This document shows positions 1 to 7,766 of a stretch of 13,551 bases of DNA, piece after piece. Position 1 is the stretch's first letter, and every line of letters begins with the position of its first letter. Source of the stretch: Oscillospiraceae bacterium. Lineage in GTDB: Bacteria > Bacillota > Clostridia > Oscillospirales > Ruminococcaceae. The position numbers were made by a program, and so were the translations under genes. The stretch spans positions 1 through 13,551 of the forward strand of contig JAFPXW010000263.1 in NCBI GenBank assembly GCA_017394565.1. The letters run 5' to 3'. The notes beneath the pieces are model-generated. The model did no database searches, was not told the DNA's origin, and worked only from the letters and a program-made list of their open reading frames with translations.

Positions 1-1466
1 GTTTCGGCGAGGAAACGTTCATCCGCGAGTACGCCCACAAGGAATTTCACGACACGAGTTTCCGGAAGTTCCGTCACGACTGCGATGCACTGGCCGTCTG
101 GGTGCAGGAACAGTTTCCGGACGGCGTCCACGCGGCGCTCATCGGCTCCACGGGCAGCGCCTACCTGACGGCATGGTTCGGCATCCAGTGTGCCGGCTGC
201 GTGTCGGTTCCGCTGGATGTGGCAAACAGCGCAGAGAAAATCGCCGACGAGATCAACCGCTCCGACAGCGAGATCCTGTTTCTGGATGATCGCCATGTGC
301 AGGACGCCACGGCATTTCGTGAACTGTGTCCGCAGGTAAAATATTACATCCACCTGCACAAACCGCAGGAAGGGATGCTGTTCCTCGGCGACCTGCTCTC
401 GCAGTACGAGGGCAAAATCCCCACCGGCAGCCCAAAGCCGGAGGATCTGGCGGCGATCCTTTTTACCTCCGGCACCACCGGACAAAGCAAGGGCGTCATG
501 CTGCGCCATTCCAACCTCGTGGACAACGCCACCTGTGAGCCGGATCTGGGATTTCACGGCAACAAGCGCCTGACGGTGCTGCCGATCCACCATGTGTTCT
601 GCTTCACCTGCGATATTCTGTGCAGTCTGTGGTATGGACGGCTGCTGTGTGTGAATGATTCCATCATGCGCATCGTGAAGAATCTGAAGCTCTTCCAGCC
701 GACAGATACGACATTCGTGCCGATGATCGCCGCTTCCATCCTCAAACGCATGGAGCAGATGGCGGAGAAACAGCCCGACCGTCCGGCGATCGGCAGGGAA
801 GTATTCGGTGAGGGATTCCGCATCATCTATGCCGGCGGCGCATACCTCAGTCCGGAGATCATCCGCGGTTACAAATCATTTGGCATCGACGTGGCGCAGG
901 GATACGGCATGACGGAGTGCGCACCGCGCATCTGCAATGGCATCAAAGATTGTCCGTATCCGGAATCCGTCGGCAGAGTCGTGCCGGGATGTGAAGTGAA
1001 GATCGTCGAGAACGAGATCTGGGTGAAAAGCCCTTCGGTCATGATGGGCTATTACAAGAATCCGGAGGAGACCGCGAATGCACTGACCGAGGACGGCTGG
1101 CTGCGGACGGGTGACCTGGGGTATCTGGAGGACGGCTACCTCTACATCACGGGCAGAAAGAAAAATCTCATCATCCTCGAAAACGGCGAGAATGTATCGC
1201 CGGAGGAGATCGAGAACAAGTTTGCGGCCTTCGCGCCGATCCGGGAGATGGTCGTATTTGAACATGACCACACGATCGCGGCAGAAATCTATGCGGATCC
1301 GGACTATGTTTCGGACGACATCGAGCGCGAGATCCAGGAAAAGATCGACGCCGTCAATGCGTCCTTCCCCCCTGCCAAGCGCATTGTGAAGGCCTTCTAC
1401 CGCACAGAGGAATTTGAAAAGACGGCATCGAAGAAGATCCTCCGGTCGAGCGTGCAGAACCGGTGA
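1..1466 (+). CDS. AMP-forming acyl-CoA synthetase/ligase (ANL superfamily), 5'-truncated by the window
   Basis: The protein probably activates a carboxylic (likely fatty) acid with ATP to an acyl-adenylate and passes it to CoA or a carrier protein in the cytoplasm. The frame is open from base 3, giving 487 visible codons. The GTG at 102 is not a credible start, because family-like sequence (FGEETFIREYAHKEF...) continues upstream of it to the window edge; I estimate 20-60 residues are missing. Seen motifs, in residues of the visible part: P-loop A3 FTSGTTGQSKG (about 154-164), A5 YGMTE (about 301-305), A7 RTGD with Y/D context (about 368-371), A8 hinge GRKKNLIILENGENVSPEE (from about 384), and the catalytic lysine region KTASKK near the C-terminus (about 473-478). 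All core motifs are intact, so the enzyme should be active. The GRKKNLII hinge resembles long-chain acyl-CoA synthetases, but the substrate cannot be read from sequence. It is the last gene of its transcript, with a terminator 31 nt after the stop. Confidence 0.9.
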   Translation, partial: FGEETFIREYAHKEFHDTSFRKFRHDCDALAVWVQEQFPDGVHAALIGSTGSAYLTAWFGIQCAGCVSVPLDVANSAEKIADEINRSDSEILFLDDRHVQDATAFRELCPQVKYYIHLHKPQEGMLFLGDLLSQYEGKIPTGSPKPEDLAAILFTSGTTGQSKGVMLRHSNLVDNATCEPDLGFHGNKRLTVLPIHHVFCFTCDILCSLWYGRLLCVNDSIMRIVKNLKLFQPTDTTFVPMIAASILKRMEQMAEKQPDRPAIGREVFGEGFRIIYAGGAYLSPEIIRGYKSFGIDVAQGYGMTECAPRICNGIKDCPYPESVGRVVPGCEVKIVENEIWVKSPSVMMGYYKNPEETANALTEDGWLRTGDLGYLEDGYLYITGRKKNLIILENGENVSPEEIENKFAAFAPIREMVVFEHDHTIAAEIYADPDYVSDDIEREIQEKIDAVNASFPPAKRIVKAFYRTEEFEKTASKKILRSSVQNR

Positions 1467-1496
1467 TCCGGTGATATATAGATCATGTTTCTTTAC

Positions 1497-1531
1497 AAAA
1501 GGCGTACTGATGTTTCGGTACGTCTTTTTTT
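1497..1531 (+). terminator. Rho-independent terminator after the acyl-CoA synthetase gene
   Basis: AAAA is followed by a stem GGCGTACTGA / TCGGTACGTC (1501-1510 with 1515-1524, two G-T wobbles) around a TGTT loop, then seven T (1525-1531). This is a textbook intrinsic terminator. It separates the synthetase transcript from the ABC operon, whose promoter begins 12 nt later. Confidence 0.9.
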
Positions 1532-1542
1532 GATGGGAACGA

Positions 1543-1572
1543 TTGACACGCGCCCTGTTTCCGTGCTACAAT
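1543..1572 (+). promoter_or_regulatory. Sigma-A-type promoter P1 of the ABC/two-component operon
   Basis: TTGACA (1543-1548), an 18-bp spacer and TACAAT (1567-1572) form a near-consensus housekeeping promoter. Predicted transcription start is about 1579, giving a leader of about 150 nt before the ATPase gene. The A/T-rich direct repeats and a second -10 element lie inside that leader. P1 may give basal expression, while the downstream element responds to the regulator. Confidence 0.7.
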
Positions 1573-1609
1573 AAATGAAGAATCATTTTTAAAACTTTTT
1601 CAGAAAGAA

Positions 1610-1652
1610 ATAAGAATTTGATAAGAATTTCATAGCAGTCTGATAAAGAACT
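1610..1652 (+). promoter_or_regulatory. Phased direct repeats, candidate response-regulator operator
   Basis: ATAAGAATTT occurs at 1610-1619 and again at 1621-1630, exactly 11 bp apart. A weaker copy, ATAAAGAACT, lies at 1643-1652, about 22 bp further on. Repeats spaced one helical turn apart are typical of OmpR-family regulator sites, and the last copy sits where the missing -35 of the downstream -10 element would be. This suggests class-II-type activation, most simply by the regulator encoded at 7020-7766. The binding protein is an inference. Confidence 0.5.
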
Positions 1653-1665
1653 CTCCGCCGGTTTA

Positions 1666-1674
1666 TGCTATACT
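1666..1674 (+). promoter_or_regulatory. Extended -10 element P2, no recognisable -35
   Basis: TGCTATACT (TG at 1666-1667, TATACT at 1669-1674) matches an extended -10. The expected -35 window (about 1646-1651) reads AAGAAC, far from TTGACA, and overlaps the third direct repeat. That arrangement fits an activator-dependent promoter starting at about 1681, roughly 50 nt before the ATPase start. Confidence 0.5.
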
Positions 1675-1730
1675 ATAGTTACAGTAAACGATTTCCATTC
1701 GTCAAACCATTATGAAAAGGGAGTGTACTT

Positions 1731-2489
1731 ATGAATTCTGTACTGCATACGGAAAAGCTGTGCAAGTCGTTCTCCAGCGGCGGCGTACAGCAGCACGTCA
1801 TCAAAAATCTCGATCTGGACATCCGCAAGGAGGATTTCACCGTCATCATGGGCTCGTCCGGTTCCGGCAAATCCACCCTGCTCTACGCACTGTCCGGCAT
1901 GGATAAGCCGACACTCGGCAAGGTGTATTTCGGGGACGAGGATATTTCCGCGCTGACCAATGACCAGCTGGCCGTGTTCCGCAGAAAGCACTGCGGCTTC
2001 GTGTTCCAGAGCATCTACCTTCTGGATAACATGACCGTCTTTGACAATGTCATGACCGGCGCCCTGGTGTCGCAGAAAAATTCTCCGGAACTCATCCGAA
2101 AAGCCGAGGAACTTCTGAAGAAAGTCGGCATGGGCGAGGATTCCTGGAAGAAATATCCCAACCAGCTCTCCGGCGGTGAATGCCAGCGTGTCGGTATCGT
2201 CCGCGCGGTGGTGAATGATCCGCAGATCCTCTTTGCCGATGAGCCGACCGGAAGCCTGAATTCCGCGTCCAGCCGGGATGTGCTGGATATTTTCACGGAG
2301 CTGCACGGCAAGGGACAGAGCATCGTCATGGTCACACACGACATCAAGACCGCCCTGCGCGGCAACCGCGTGATCTTTCTCTCGGACGGCGCGGTGGTCG
2401 GGGAATATGAGATGCCGCTTTATGGTACGGATGATCTCAGGGCTCGCCGCGAGGGATTACAGGATTTCCTCGACCGGATGGGATGGTGA
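1731..2489 (+). CDS. ABC transporter ATP-binding protein (MacB/LolD/BceA-like)
   Basis: This is the cytoplasmic ATPase subunit that powers the FtsX-type permease encoded next. It is 252 residues, normal for the class. Seen: Walker A GSSGSGKST (41-49), Q-loop Q93 in VFQSIYLL, signature LSGGE (146-150), Walker B ILFADE (166-171), a D-loop SLNSAS with Asn where many ABC proteins have Asp (common in this subfamily), and H-loop H203 in VTHD. All catalytic residues are present. The ATG at 1731 follows AGGGAG (1718-1723) at 7-nt spacing, a far better ribosome site than any alternative. The stop lies 5 nt before the preferred permease start. Family knowledge puts such ATPases with mechanotransmitting permeases that extrude or release peptides, antibiotics or lipoproteins. 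Context with a two-component system and a cell-wall-type hydrolase suggests envelope defence or remodelling (inference). Confidence 0.95.
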   Translation: MNSVLHTEKLCKSFSSGGVQQHVIKNLDLDIRKEDFTVIMGSSGSGKSTLLYALSGMDKPTLGKVYFGDEDISALTNDQLAVFRRKHCGFVFQSIYLLDNMTVFDNVMTGALVSQKNSPELIRKAEELLKKVGMGEDSWKKYPNQLSGGECQRVGIVRAVVNDPQILFADEPTGSLNSASSRDVLDIFTELHGKGQSIVMVTHDIKTALRGNRVIFLSDGAVVGEYEMPLYGTDDLRARREGLQDFLDRMGW

Positions 2490-2494
2490 GTGCT

Positions 2495-5008
2495 ATGGAA
2501 AAGATCTTCCGTCTGTCGATGGCAAATCTCAAAAAGCACAAGCTCGAAACGGTGTCGCTGTTTCTGCTGATCCTGCTGTGTATGCTGCTGCTCGGCTCCG
2601 CACTCGGCGCCATGGTCGGCATCAAGTCCATCTTTCCGCAGATCGTGCAGCATACGCAGAGCTTTGAGAACTTCATCATGGTGCAGGAGAAAGTCTACGA
2701 TCCGGAATTCAAGCACATCATCGAGGAGGATGAACGTGTGGAGGAGGTCGAATGCGTGGACATCCTCTACAGCATGAGTACGAACTATCTCGACCGTCAG
2801 GGAAAAGAACAGGCACTGTATCTGGTGTTCATCACCGAATCCAACAACAACAAGATCCAGAACACAGAGATCGTCACCACGCTGACGGATGCCGAGATCG
2901 CCTCCCTCGAACATCCGATCTATATGCCCTACACGATGCACGATTCGATGGGCTACAACGAGAACGACACCTTCGACGTGATCGTCGGCACGAAGAAATT
3001 CACCTTCACGATCGCAGGTTTCTATGATACGATGTTTTTCGATCAGGTCAGCGGCGGTGTCAAGATGATCGTGTCCGATGAGGATTACCACATCCTGTCG
3101 GCTGTCATCAACAATTATGTTGCCATGTTCTACAACGACCACCAGGGACAGGGCGGCGAAACGCTGTTTTATGATCTTCTGGATGCGATGGAAGCCTATT
3201 CCAGCACGGATGTCAAGAGCGGCATTATGGCACAGGTGTATGACGGCGTGGAGCTTGGCATCACCTATGCCGCCAATATGGTCATGGCACTGATGATCTC
3301 GATGGCAGTCATCATCATTCTGGCCGTGGCGTTCATGATCCGCTTCCGCATCGCCGGCGACATCCGGGAGCAGATCGTCAATATCGGCGTCCTCGAAGCC
3401 ATCGGCTACACCTCGGGGGAGATCACGCTCTCCTATGTCATCGAATATCTCCTGATCGCAGGCGCCGGTCTGATCTTCGGCATCATTGGCAGCTTCCTCC
3501 TGACACCGGTCATGTTCCATGCCGGAGAGATCATCACCGAACACCGCGGCAGCGCCGGTATCACCGTCCTGCCGATCCTGCTGGCCGCCGCAGCGATCCT
3601 GCTGTTTGTGGGACTCATCGCATTCATCCGTGCCCGCAGGGTGAGGAATTATCCGCCTGTCGCAGCATTCCGCAAGGGACAGGGAGATCACCGCTTCGGC
3701 AAGGAGCATTTTCCGCTGCGCCGCACCAGAAGCAATGTCCACATCCGCCTTGCGCTCAAGGGATTCGTGGAGAACTGGCGGCAGAATCTCGGTCTGACGG
3801 TCTGCATCATGGTCGCCACAGCCGCAAGTGTGTTCAGTTTTGCGATGTTCACCTTCTTCTCCGGCGATATGAACGCCATTGCATCGACCGCAGGCATGGA
3901 GCTGAGTGATCTTCGCCTGGACATCATGCCGTCTGTCGATGCCTATGCGCTCGCAGAGGAACTCGAATCCATGCCGGAAGTCCGCAAGGCAACGCCCACG
4001 GCTGGTACAGATCTGCTCCTGACCGCGGCAGATTTCAATGAAGTGATGTTCACGGTCGGTTTTTCGAGCTTCGATGTGACGGAGAATATCTTCCCGTCGG
4101 CAGGCCGTTTTCCGGAGCATGACAACGAGATCATGGTGACGAATATGTTCGCACGTCACTACCATGTGAAGGTCGGCGACACCCTGACACTCGAATACCA
4201 GAAGGTGCAGAAGAACTACGTCATCACCGGCTTCGTGACCTCCAGCACGAACGGCGGTATCAATCTCTACATCACCGAGGACGGCATCAAGCGCCTGTAC
4301 CCGAACTATCATCCGGGCACTGTGGAGGTCTACCTGGAGGACGGCATTGATCCCAATTCGTTCCGCTACACGCTGACCGAAATGTACGGCAGAAGCCTTT
4401 CGGATGCGTCCAAGGAAACCGCTGCGGGCGGCACCTACGAAGACCGCATCCGTGCGGAGGCCGAACAGCAGATCGCGGAAATGATGGCGAATTACGGCGT
4501 GAGCCATGTGGAATACTCCATCCAGTCCGGCGACACCGTGATCTCCGGCAACAGCGATGCCTTCCAGATCGCCTCCATCATGAACATCCGCGACATCCTG
4601 CGCACACAGCTTGCGGCGACGGCAACGGCGATCAGTGTCATTGCCACGATGTTTGTCCTGCTCGCGGCGATCGTCGTCATGGTGATCCTCTTTGTCCTGA
4701 TGGAATCCACCATCCGCCGCCAGCGCAAGGAATTCGGCATCATGAAGGGCATGGGCTACACCTCGAAGGAGCTCATGGTACAGCTTGCCATGCGCATCAT
4801 GCCAGCCGCACTGATCGCTGTCATTTCCGGTACCGTCATCGGCGTGCTGTCCATCAATCTGCTGGTCGCTTATTATGGCAGGATCACCGTGAATCTGCCG
4901 CTGATACTCCTGCTGGATGCGGCACTGCTGGTATTCTGCTTCGGCTGTGCGTATTTCGGCGCGAGAAAGGTCAAGAAGATCTCCGTTTACGAACTGATGA
5001 CGGAATAA
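2495..5008 (+). CDS. ABC transporter permease, two FtsX/MacB-type halves with large ectodomains
   Basis: This is the membrane subunit partnering the upstream ATPase, about 837 residues from ATG 2495. I prefer this start because GGTGAG precedes it by 4 nt; ATG 2483 would overlap the ATPase stop and has a weak ribosome site. Predicted membrane segments by hydrophobicity: about 21-43, then an ectodomain of about 215 residues, segments about 262-284, 315-338 and 358-380, then about 433-456, a second ectodomain of about 240 residues, and segments about 708-736, 768-792 and 800-822 (eight in all). Each half carries the FtsX-type cytoplasmic coupling sequence after its ectodomain: GVLEAIGYTSGEI in the first and GIMKGMGYTSKEL in the second, showing an internal duplication. 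Eight segments and two ectodomains distinguish it from BceB, which has ten segments and one large loop. Function is probably mechanotransmission acting on a peptide, lipoprotein or cell-wall substrate; the substrate is unknown. Confidence 0.9.
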   Translation: MEKIFRLSMANLKKHKLETVSLFLLILLCMLLLGSALGAMVGIKSIFPQIVQHTQSFENFIMVQEKVYDPEFKHIIEEDERVEEVECVDILYSMSTNYLDRQGKEQALYLVFITESNNNKIQNTEIVTTLTDAEIASLEHPIYMPYTMHDSMGYNENDTFDVIVGTKKFTFTIAGFYDTMFFDQVSGGVKMIVSDEDYHILSAVINNYVAMFYNDHQGQGGETLFYDLLDAMEAYSSTDVKSGIMAQVYDGVELGITYAANMVMALMISMAVIIILAVAFMIRFRIAGDIREQIVNIGVLEAIGYTSGEITLSYVIEYLLIAGAGLIFGIIGSFLLTPVMFHAGEIITEHRGSAGITVLPILLAAAAILLFVGLIAFIRARRVRNYPPVAAFRKGQGDHRFGKEHFPLRRTRSNVHIRLALKGFVENWRQNLGLTVCIMVATAASVFSFAMFTFFSGDMNAIASTAGMELSDLRLDIMPSVDAYALAEELESMPEVRKATPTAGTDLLLTAADFNEVMFTVGFSSFDVTENIFPSAGRFPEHDNEIMVTNMFARHYHVKVGDTLTLEYQKVQKNYVITGFVTSSTNGGINLYITEDGIKRLYPNYHPGTVEVYLEDGIDPNSFRYTLTEMYGRSLSDASKETAAGGTYEDRIRAEAEQQIAEMMANYGVSHVEYSIQSGDTVISGNSDAFQIASIMNIRDILRTQLAATATAISVIATMFVLLAAIVVMVILFVLMESTIRRQRKEFGIMKGMGYTSKELMVQLAMRIMPAALIAVISGTVIGVLSINLLVAYYGRITVNLPLILLLDAALLVFCFGCAYFGARKVKKISVYELMTE

Positions 5009-5021
5009 GGGGGATATACTT

Positions 5022-6944
5022 ATGAAAAAGAACAAAATCGCTGCCATCCTCGCAGCGGTGCTGCTGACGGCTTCCGCAGCGGCAGCGCTTCCGGCAGGCG
5101 CGGCAGAAACGAAACCCAACAAATCCTACGAAACCCACGATACCCTCTCCTGCATCGGGTCGGTCAGCAAGATGTTTGCCACCACGGCCGTCATGCAGCT
5201 GGTAGATGCCGGAAAAGTCGAGCTCGATGCACCGATCACGGAGTATCTGCCGGAATTCCGCATGGCGGATGTCCGCTACAAGCAGATCACGGTGCGGATG
5301 CTGATGGACCACACCTCCGGCATTCTGGGGACGACCGACGGGAACCTTATGATGTTCGATGACCGCGATGAACAGCCGCATGACACGCTTCTGGCGGAAC
5401 TCAGCGAGCAGCGTCTGAAGGCCGATCCCGGCGACTTCGCGGCATACTGCAACGACGGCTTTGAATTGCTGGAGCTCATCACCGAACGGGTATCCGGACA
5501 GGATTTCACCGACTATGTGGACGAACACATCTGTGAGCCTCTCGGCTTGCAGCAGACCGGCACACCGTGGAACGCCTTCCGCACGCCGGAGCAGGTCACG
5601 ACCTTCTGGAACGGCAGTGTGCAGTTCGCACCGGACTACTGCATGGATCTGGGTTCGGGCGGCATCCTCTCGACAGCACCGGAGCTTTGCAAATTCGGCA
5701 GCGCCTTCTTCAAGGGAAATCCCGTCCTCCTGACCGAGACTTCCAAAAAGGAGATGTCCACGCAGCAGCATGACGCCCCCTATGAGGACAAATACGGTCT
5801 CGGCTGGGATTCGGTCACTTTCGAGGAGTACGACGCCGCCGGCGTGCAGCTTGTTTCCAAGGGCGGTGACGTGGCACTCCAGCACGCCGAGCTTCTGGTC
5901 GCACCGGATGAGGAAGTCAGCGTCGCCGTACTGTCCTCCGGCGGCAGCAGTATGTACAACCAGCTCATGGCGCAGGCGCTGATGGACATTGCCCTCGGCG
6001 AAAAGGGCATCACCATCGAGCATACCGGTGTGCAGCCGATGGAAACGCTCGACACTGTGCCGGAACAGTATCTGGAGTATGCAGATATTTATCTGTCCGG
6101 CGAGGATCTCTACCAGCTTTCGTTCCCGGACGGCAAATATATGGAGATCCGGAAGCTGACCGGAGAGCATCCGGAGATCACTCAGTTCCTCTACACGACC
6201 GAGGACAATTTCGTGAAGATGGACGGCAGGATCGAATCCGGCAAGGCCGTGCAGGCAAAAAATCAGGAGCTTCTGCATTTTTCGCAGCGCAGCGGCAGGG
6301 AGTATCTTCTGGCGGACGATTTTCTGGATCTTGGACGCAGCGGAAAATTCAGAAGTCAGGCGTATAGGATGCAGCGCATGGGACAGCAGAATGTGAGCGA
6401 TGCAGCACAGGCGGCGTGGGATGCACGAAACGGCAAGAAGTATTACCTATGGTCGGCGAAATACTCCAACTGCTATTTCGGGGAGATGCCGGTCGTAAAA
6501 ATACAGACCTATCCGGAAGCCAGGGGCTTTATCAATGGGATGACCATTGTGGATGCCGACCACGCGCAGTCGATGCTCTGCATCCCCGGCGGCAGAGATC
6601 TGTCGGATCTCACGATGTACCGCAGGGACGGGATCGAGTTTGCAGATGCGGTCAATAAGGCGCTGGAATACATTTCCGAAGATGCCATCCCCACATTCAC
6701 ATCCGACCTGACGGAAGTCGCCCTGCACACGAAGCAGGCGGCATGGTATCAGATCCCGGACGATGCGAATCTCACCCTCACCCTCGACATTCCGGAGAAT
6801 GCGGCGGTCTATGTATATGATGCCTACGACCGCATGACGTATTCGAGCTACATGAAGGACTACGGTCATGCCGTACCGCTTCCGGCAAACGGCAAGATCG
6901 TATTTCTTGGCGAGGACGGCGGAACGATCCGGATCACGCAGTAA
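5022..6944 (+). CDS. Secreted serine hydrolase, beta-lactamase class C/PBP4*-like (S12), with long C-terminal extension
   Basis: This is an exported penicillin-binding-like serine hydrolase of 640 residues. An N-terminal signal peptide (KKNK, hydrophobic stretch to about 24, cleavage near AGA at 25-27) sends it outside the membrane. Active-site motifs: SxxK as S47-V-S-K50, YxN as Y142-C-N144, and a third motif SKGG (279-282) in the place of the usual HSG/KTG. In this family the SxxK serine normally follows 50-70 residues of mature sequence containing two sheet strands (the GxxxGYGxAD region). Here only about 20 residues separate the cleavage site from S47, so that region is missing, and there is no room upstream (13 nt to the permease stop). 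Residues about 335-640 are a further, probably beta-rich region that I do not recognise. The ribosome site AAGGGGG (5007-5013) sits 8 nt before ATG. Possible activities are D-Ala peptidase, amidase/esterase or peptide-antibiotic cleavage; none is proven. Confidence 0.85.
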   Translation: MKKNKIAAILAAVLLTASAAAALPAGAAETKPNKSYETHDTLSCIGSVSKMFATTAVMQLVDAGKVELDAPITEYLPEFRMADVRYKQITVRMLMDHTSGILGTTDGNLMMFDDRDEQPHDTLLAELSEQRLKADPGDFAAYCNDGFELLELITERVSGQDFTDYVDEHICEPLGLQQTGTPWNAFRTPEQVTTFWNGSVQFAPDYCMDLGSGGILSTAPELCKFGSAFFKGNPVLLTETSKKEMSTQQHDAPYEDKYGLGWDSVTFEEYDAAGVQLVSKGGDVALQHAELLVAPDEEVSVAVLSSGGSSMYNQLMAQALMDIALGEKGITIEHTGVQPMETLDTVPEQYLEYADIYLSGEDLYQLSFPDGKYMEIRKLTGEHPEITQFLYTTEDNFVKMDGRIESGKAVQAKNQELLHFSQRSGREYLLADDFLDLGRSGKFRSQAYRMQRMGQQNVSDAAQAAWDARNGKKYYLWSAKYSNCYFGEMPVVKIQTYPEARGFINGMTIVDADHAQSMLCIPGGRDLSDLTMYRRDGIEFADAVNKALEYISEDAIPTFTSDLTEVALHTKQAAWYQIPDDANLTLTLDIPENAAVYVYDAYDRMTYSSYMKDYGHAVPLPANGKIVFLGEDGGTIRITQ

Positions 6945-6948
6945 AATC

Positions 6949-6981
6949 CGCCGGAAACTGGTCATGTGCCGGTTTCCGGCG
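6949..6981 (+). other. Strong stem-loop between hydrolase and regulator genes
   Basis: CGCCGGAAACTGG (6949-6961) pairs with CCGGTTTCCGGCG (6969-6981) over 13 bp, with one T-G wobble and a 7-nt loop. No T-run follows on the plus strand, so it is not a canonical terminator in the operon direction. In a 75-nt gap of an otherwise tight operon it may protect the upstream mRNA 3' end or set different levels for transporter and regulator genes. On the minus strand it is followed by only four T. Confidence 0.55.
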
Positions 6982-7019
6982 ATACCCCGTGAGATCAGAA
7001 CGAAAAGGAGAATTTTCAG

Positions 7020-7766
7020 ATGAAATACCAATGCCTGATGATCGACGACGATGTGACGATTGCAGAAACGACCGCAGAATATTTCAATATTTTTGACATC
7101 CGCACCGCCTATGTGACAAGCTATGAGGATGCCGTGACATTCCTGCATGAGCATGAAGTATCCCTGCTGCTGCTGGACATCAATCTCGGGGCCCATTCCG
7201 GATTTGAACTGTGCAAGCAGATCCGTTCGGAATTCGATATGCCCATCCTGTTCATCAGTGCGCGGACAAGTGACGATGATATCCTCACCGCCCTGAACAT
7301 CGGCGGCGATGATTACATCAAGAAACCCTACACCCTGAACATTCTCCTTGCCAAGGTCAAGGCGATCCTCAAACGATACGAAAACACCAGCGTCAGACAG
7401 CAGGTCCTGTCTGACGCCAAAGCTGTTTCTGAGGGCAAGGCGGCACAGCGTGAACTGCACATCACAGAGGGGATGTACCTTGACACCGCACAGCGGAAGC
7501 TCCTGAAAAACGGCAGGACCATTCCCCTGAAGGCGATGGAATACAAGATGCTGCACTATCTGCTCGAACACCGCGGATCCGTCATCACGAAGGACGAATT
7601 TCTGAAAAACGTCTGGGAGGACGAATTCATCGGCGAGGGAACGCTGGCCGTCCACATCCGGCATCTGCGCGAAAAACTCGAACCCGACTGCAATGCCCCG
7701 ACACTCATCAAGACCGTCTGGGGCGTCGGCTATCTCATGGAGGCGGACGATGAAGCGCTACAGTAA
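7020..7766 (+). CDS. OmpR/PhoB-family response regulator
   Basis: This cytoplasmic transcription factor, 248 residues, is phosphorylated by the kinase encoded just downstream. The receiver domain (about 1-115) has acidic residues D9-D11, phosphoacceptor D53 (LLLDINLG), S80 and K102 (KKP). A longer than usual Ala/Gln/Lys-rich linker (about 116-141) leads to a C-terminal winged-helix domain (about 142-242, with VHIRHLREKLE and the end motif VWGVGYLME). The ATG at 7020 follows AAGGAG (about 7004-7009). Its last 17 nt overlap the kinase gene, and the kinase ribosome site lies inside it, which implies translational coupling. The likely target is the repeat array at 1610-1652 in front of the transporter genes (inference). 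The receiver and wing motifs are complete, so it should be functional. Confidence 0.95.
   Translation: MKYQCLMIDDDVTIAETTAEYFNIFDIRTAYVTSYEDAVTFLHEHEVSLLLLDINLGAHSGFELCKQIRSEFDMPILFISARTSDDDILTALNIGGDDYIKKPYTLNILLAKVKAILKRYENTSVRQQVLSDAKAVSEGKAAQRELHITEGMYLDTAQRKLLKNGRTIPLKAMEYKMLHYLLEHRGSVITKDEFLKNVWEDEFIGEGTLAVHIRHLREKLEPDCNAPTLIKTVWGVGYLMEADDEALQ

Noticed and set aside
102..104. GTG as the start of the acyl-CoA synthetase
   Set aside because: The same frame is open to the window edge and the upstream residues look like the family N-terminal region, so the gene is cut by the window.
1610..1652. Short direct repeats as a CRISPR array or transposon end
   Set aside because: Units are about 10 bp at 11-bp spacing, with no spacers, no cas genes and no transposase; operator repeats explain them better.
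2483..2485. ATG overlapping the ATPase stop as permease start
   Set aside because: Possible, but it has a weak ribosome site. ATG 2495 has GGTGAG at suitable spacing and gives a more usual N-terminus; the difference is four residues.
2420..5122. A 900-codon open frame on the minus strand opposite the permease gene
   Set aside because: It is His/Asp/Arg-rich with no recognisable domain and no ribosome site, and covers the whole of a clear permease gene. The length comes from codon bias of the real gene on the other strand.
4971..6278. A 435-codon minus-strand open frame opposite the serine hydrolase gene
   Set aside because: Antisense shadow: no family features, while the plus-strand frame has a signal peptide and catalytic motifs.
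6949..6981. Stem-loop as an intrinsic terminator
   Set aside because: No T-run follows it on the plus strand, and the downstream regulator has no visible promoter of its own, so read-through is more likely.
6447..7664. A 405-codon minus-strand open frame across the end of the hydrolase and the regulator genes
   Set aside because: It spans two real plus-strand genes and their intergenic hairpin and has no domain of its own.
7693..7749. Longer N-terminus for the first kinase
   Set aside because: It adds a polar tail encoded inside the regulator gene, whereas ATG 7750 has GGAGG at 6 nt and leads straight into a membrane segment.
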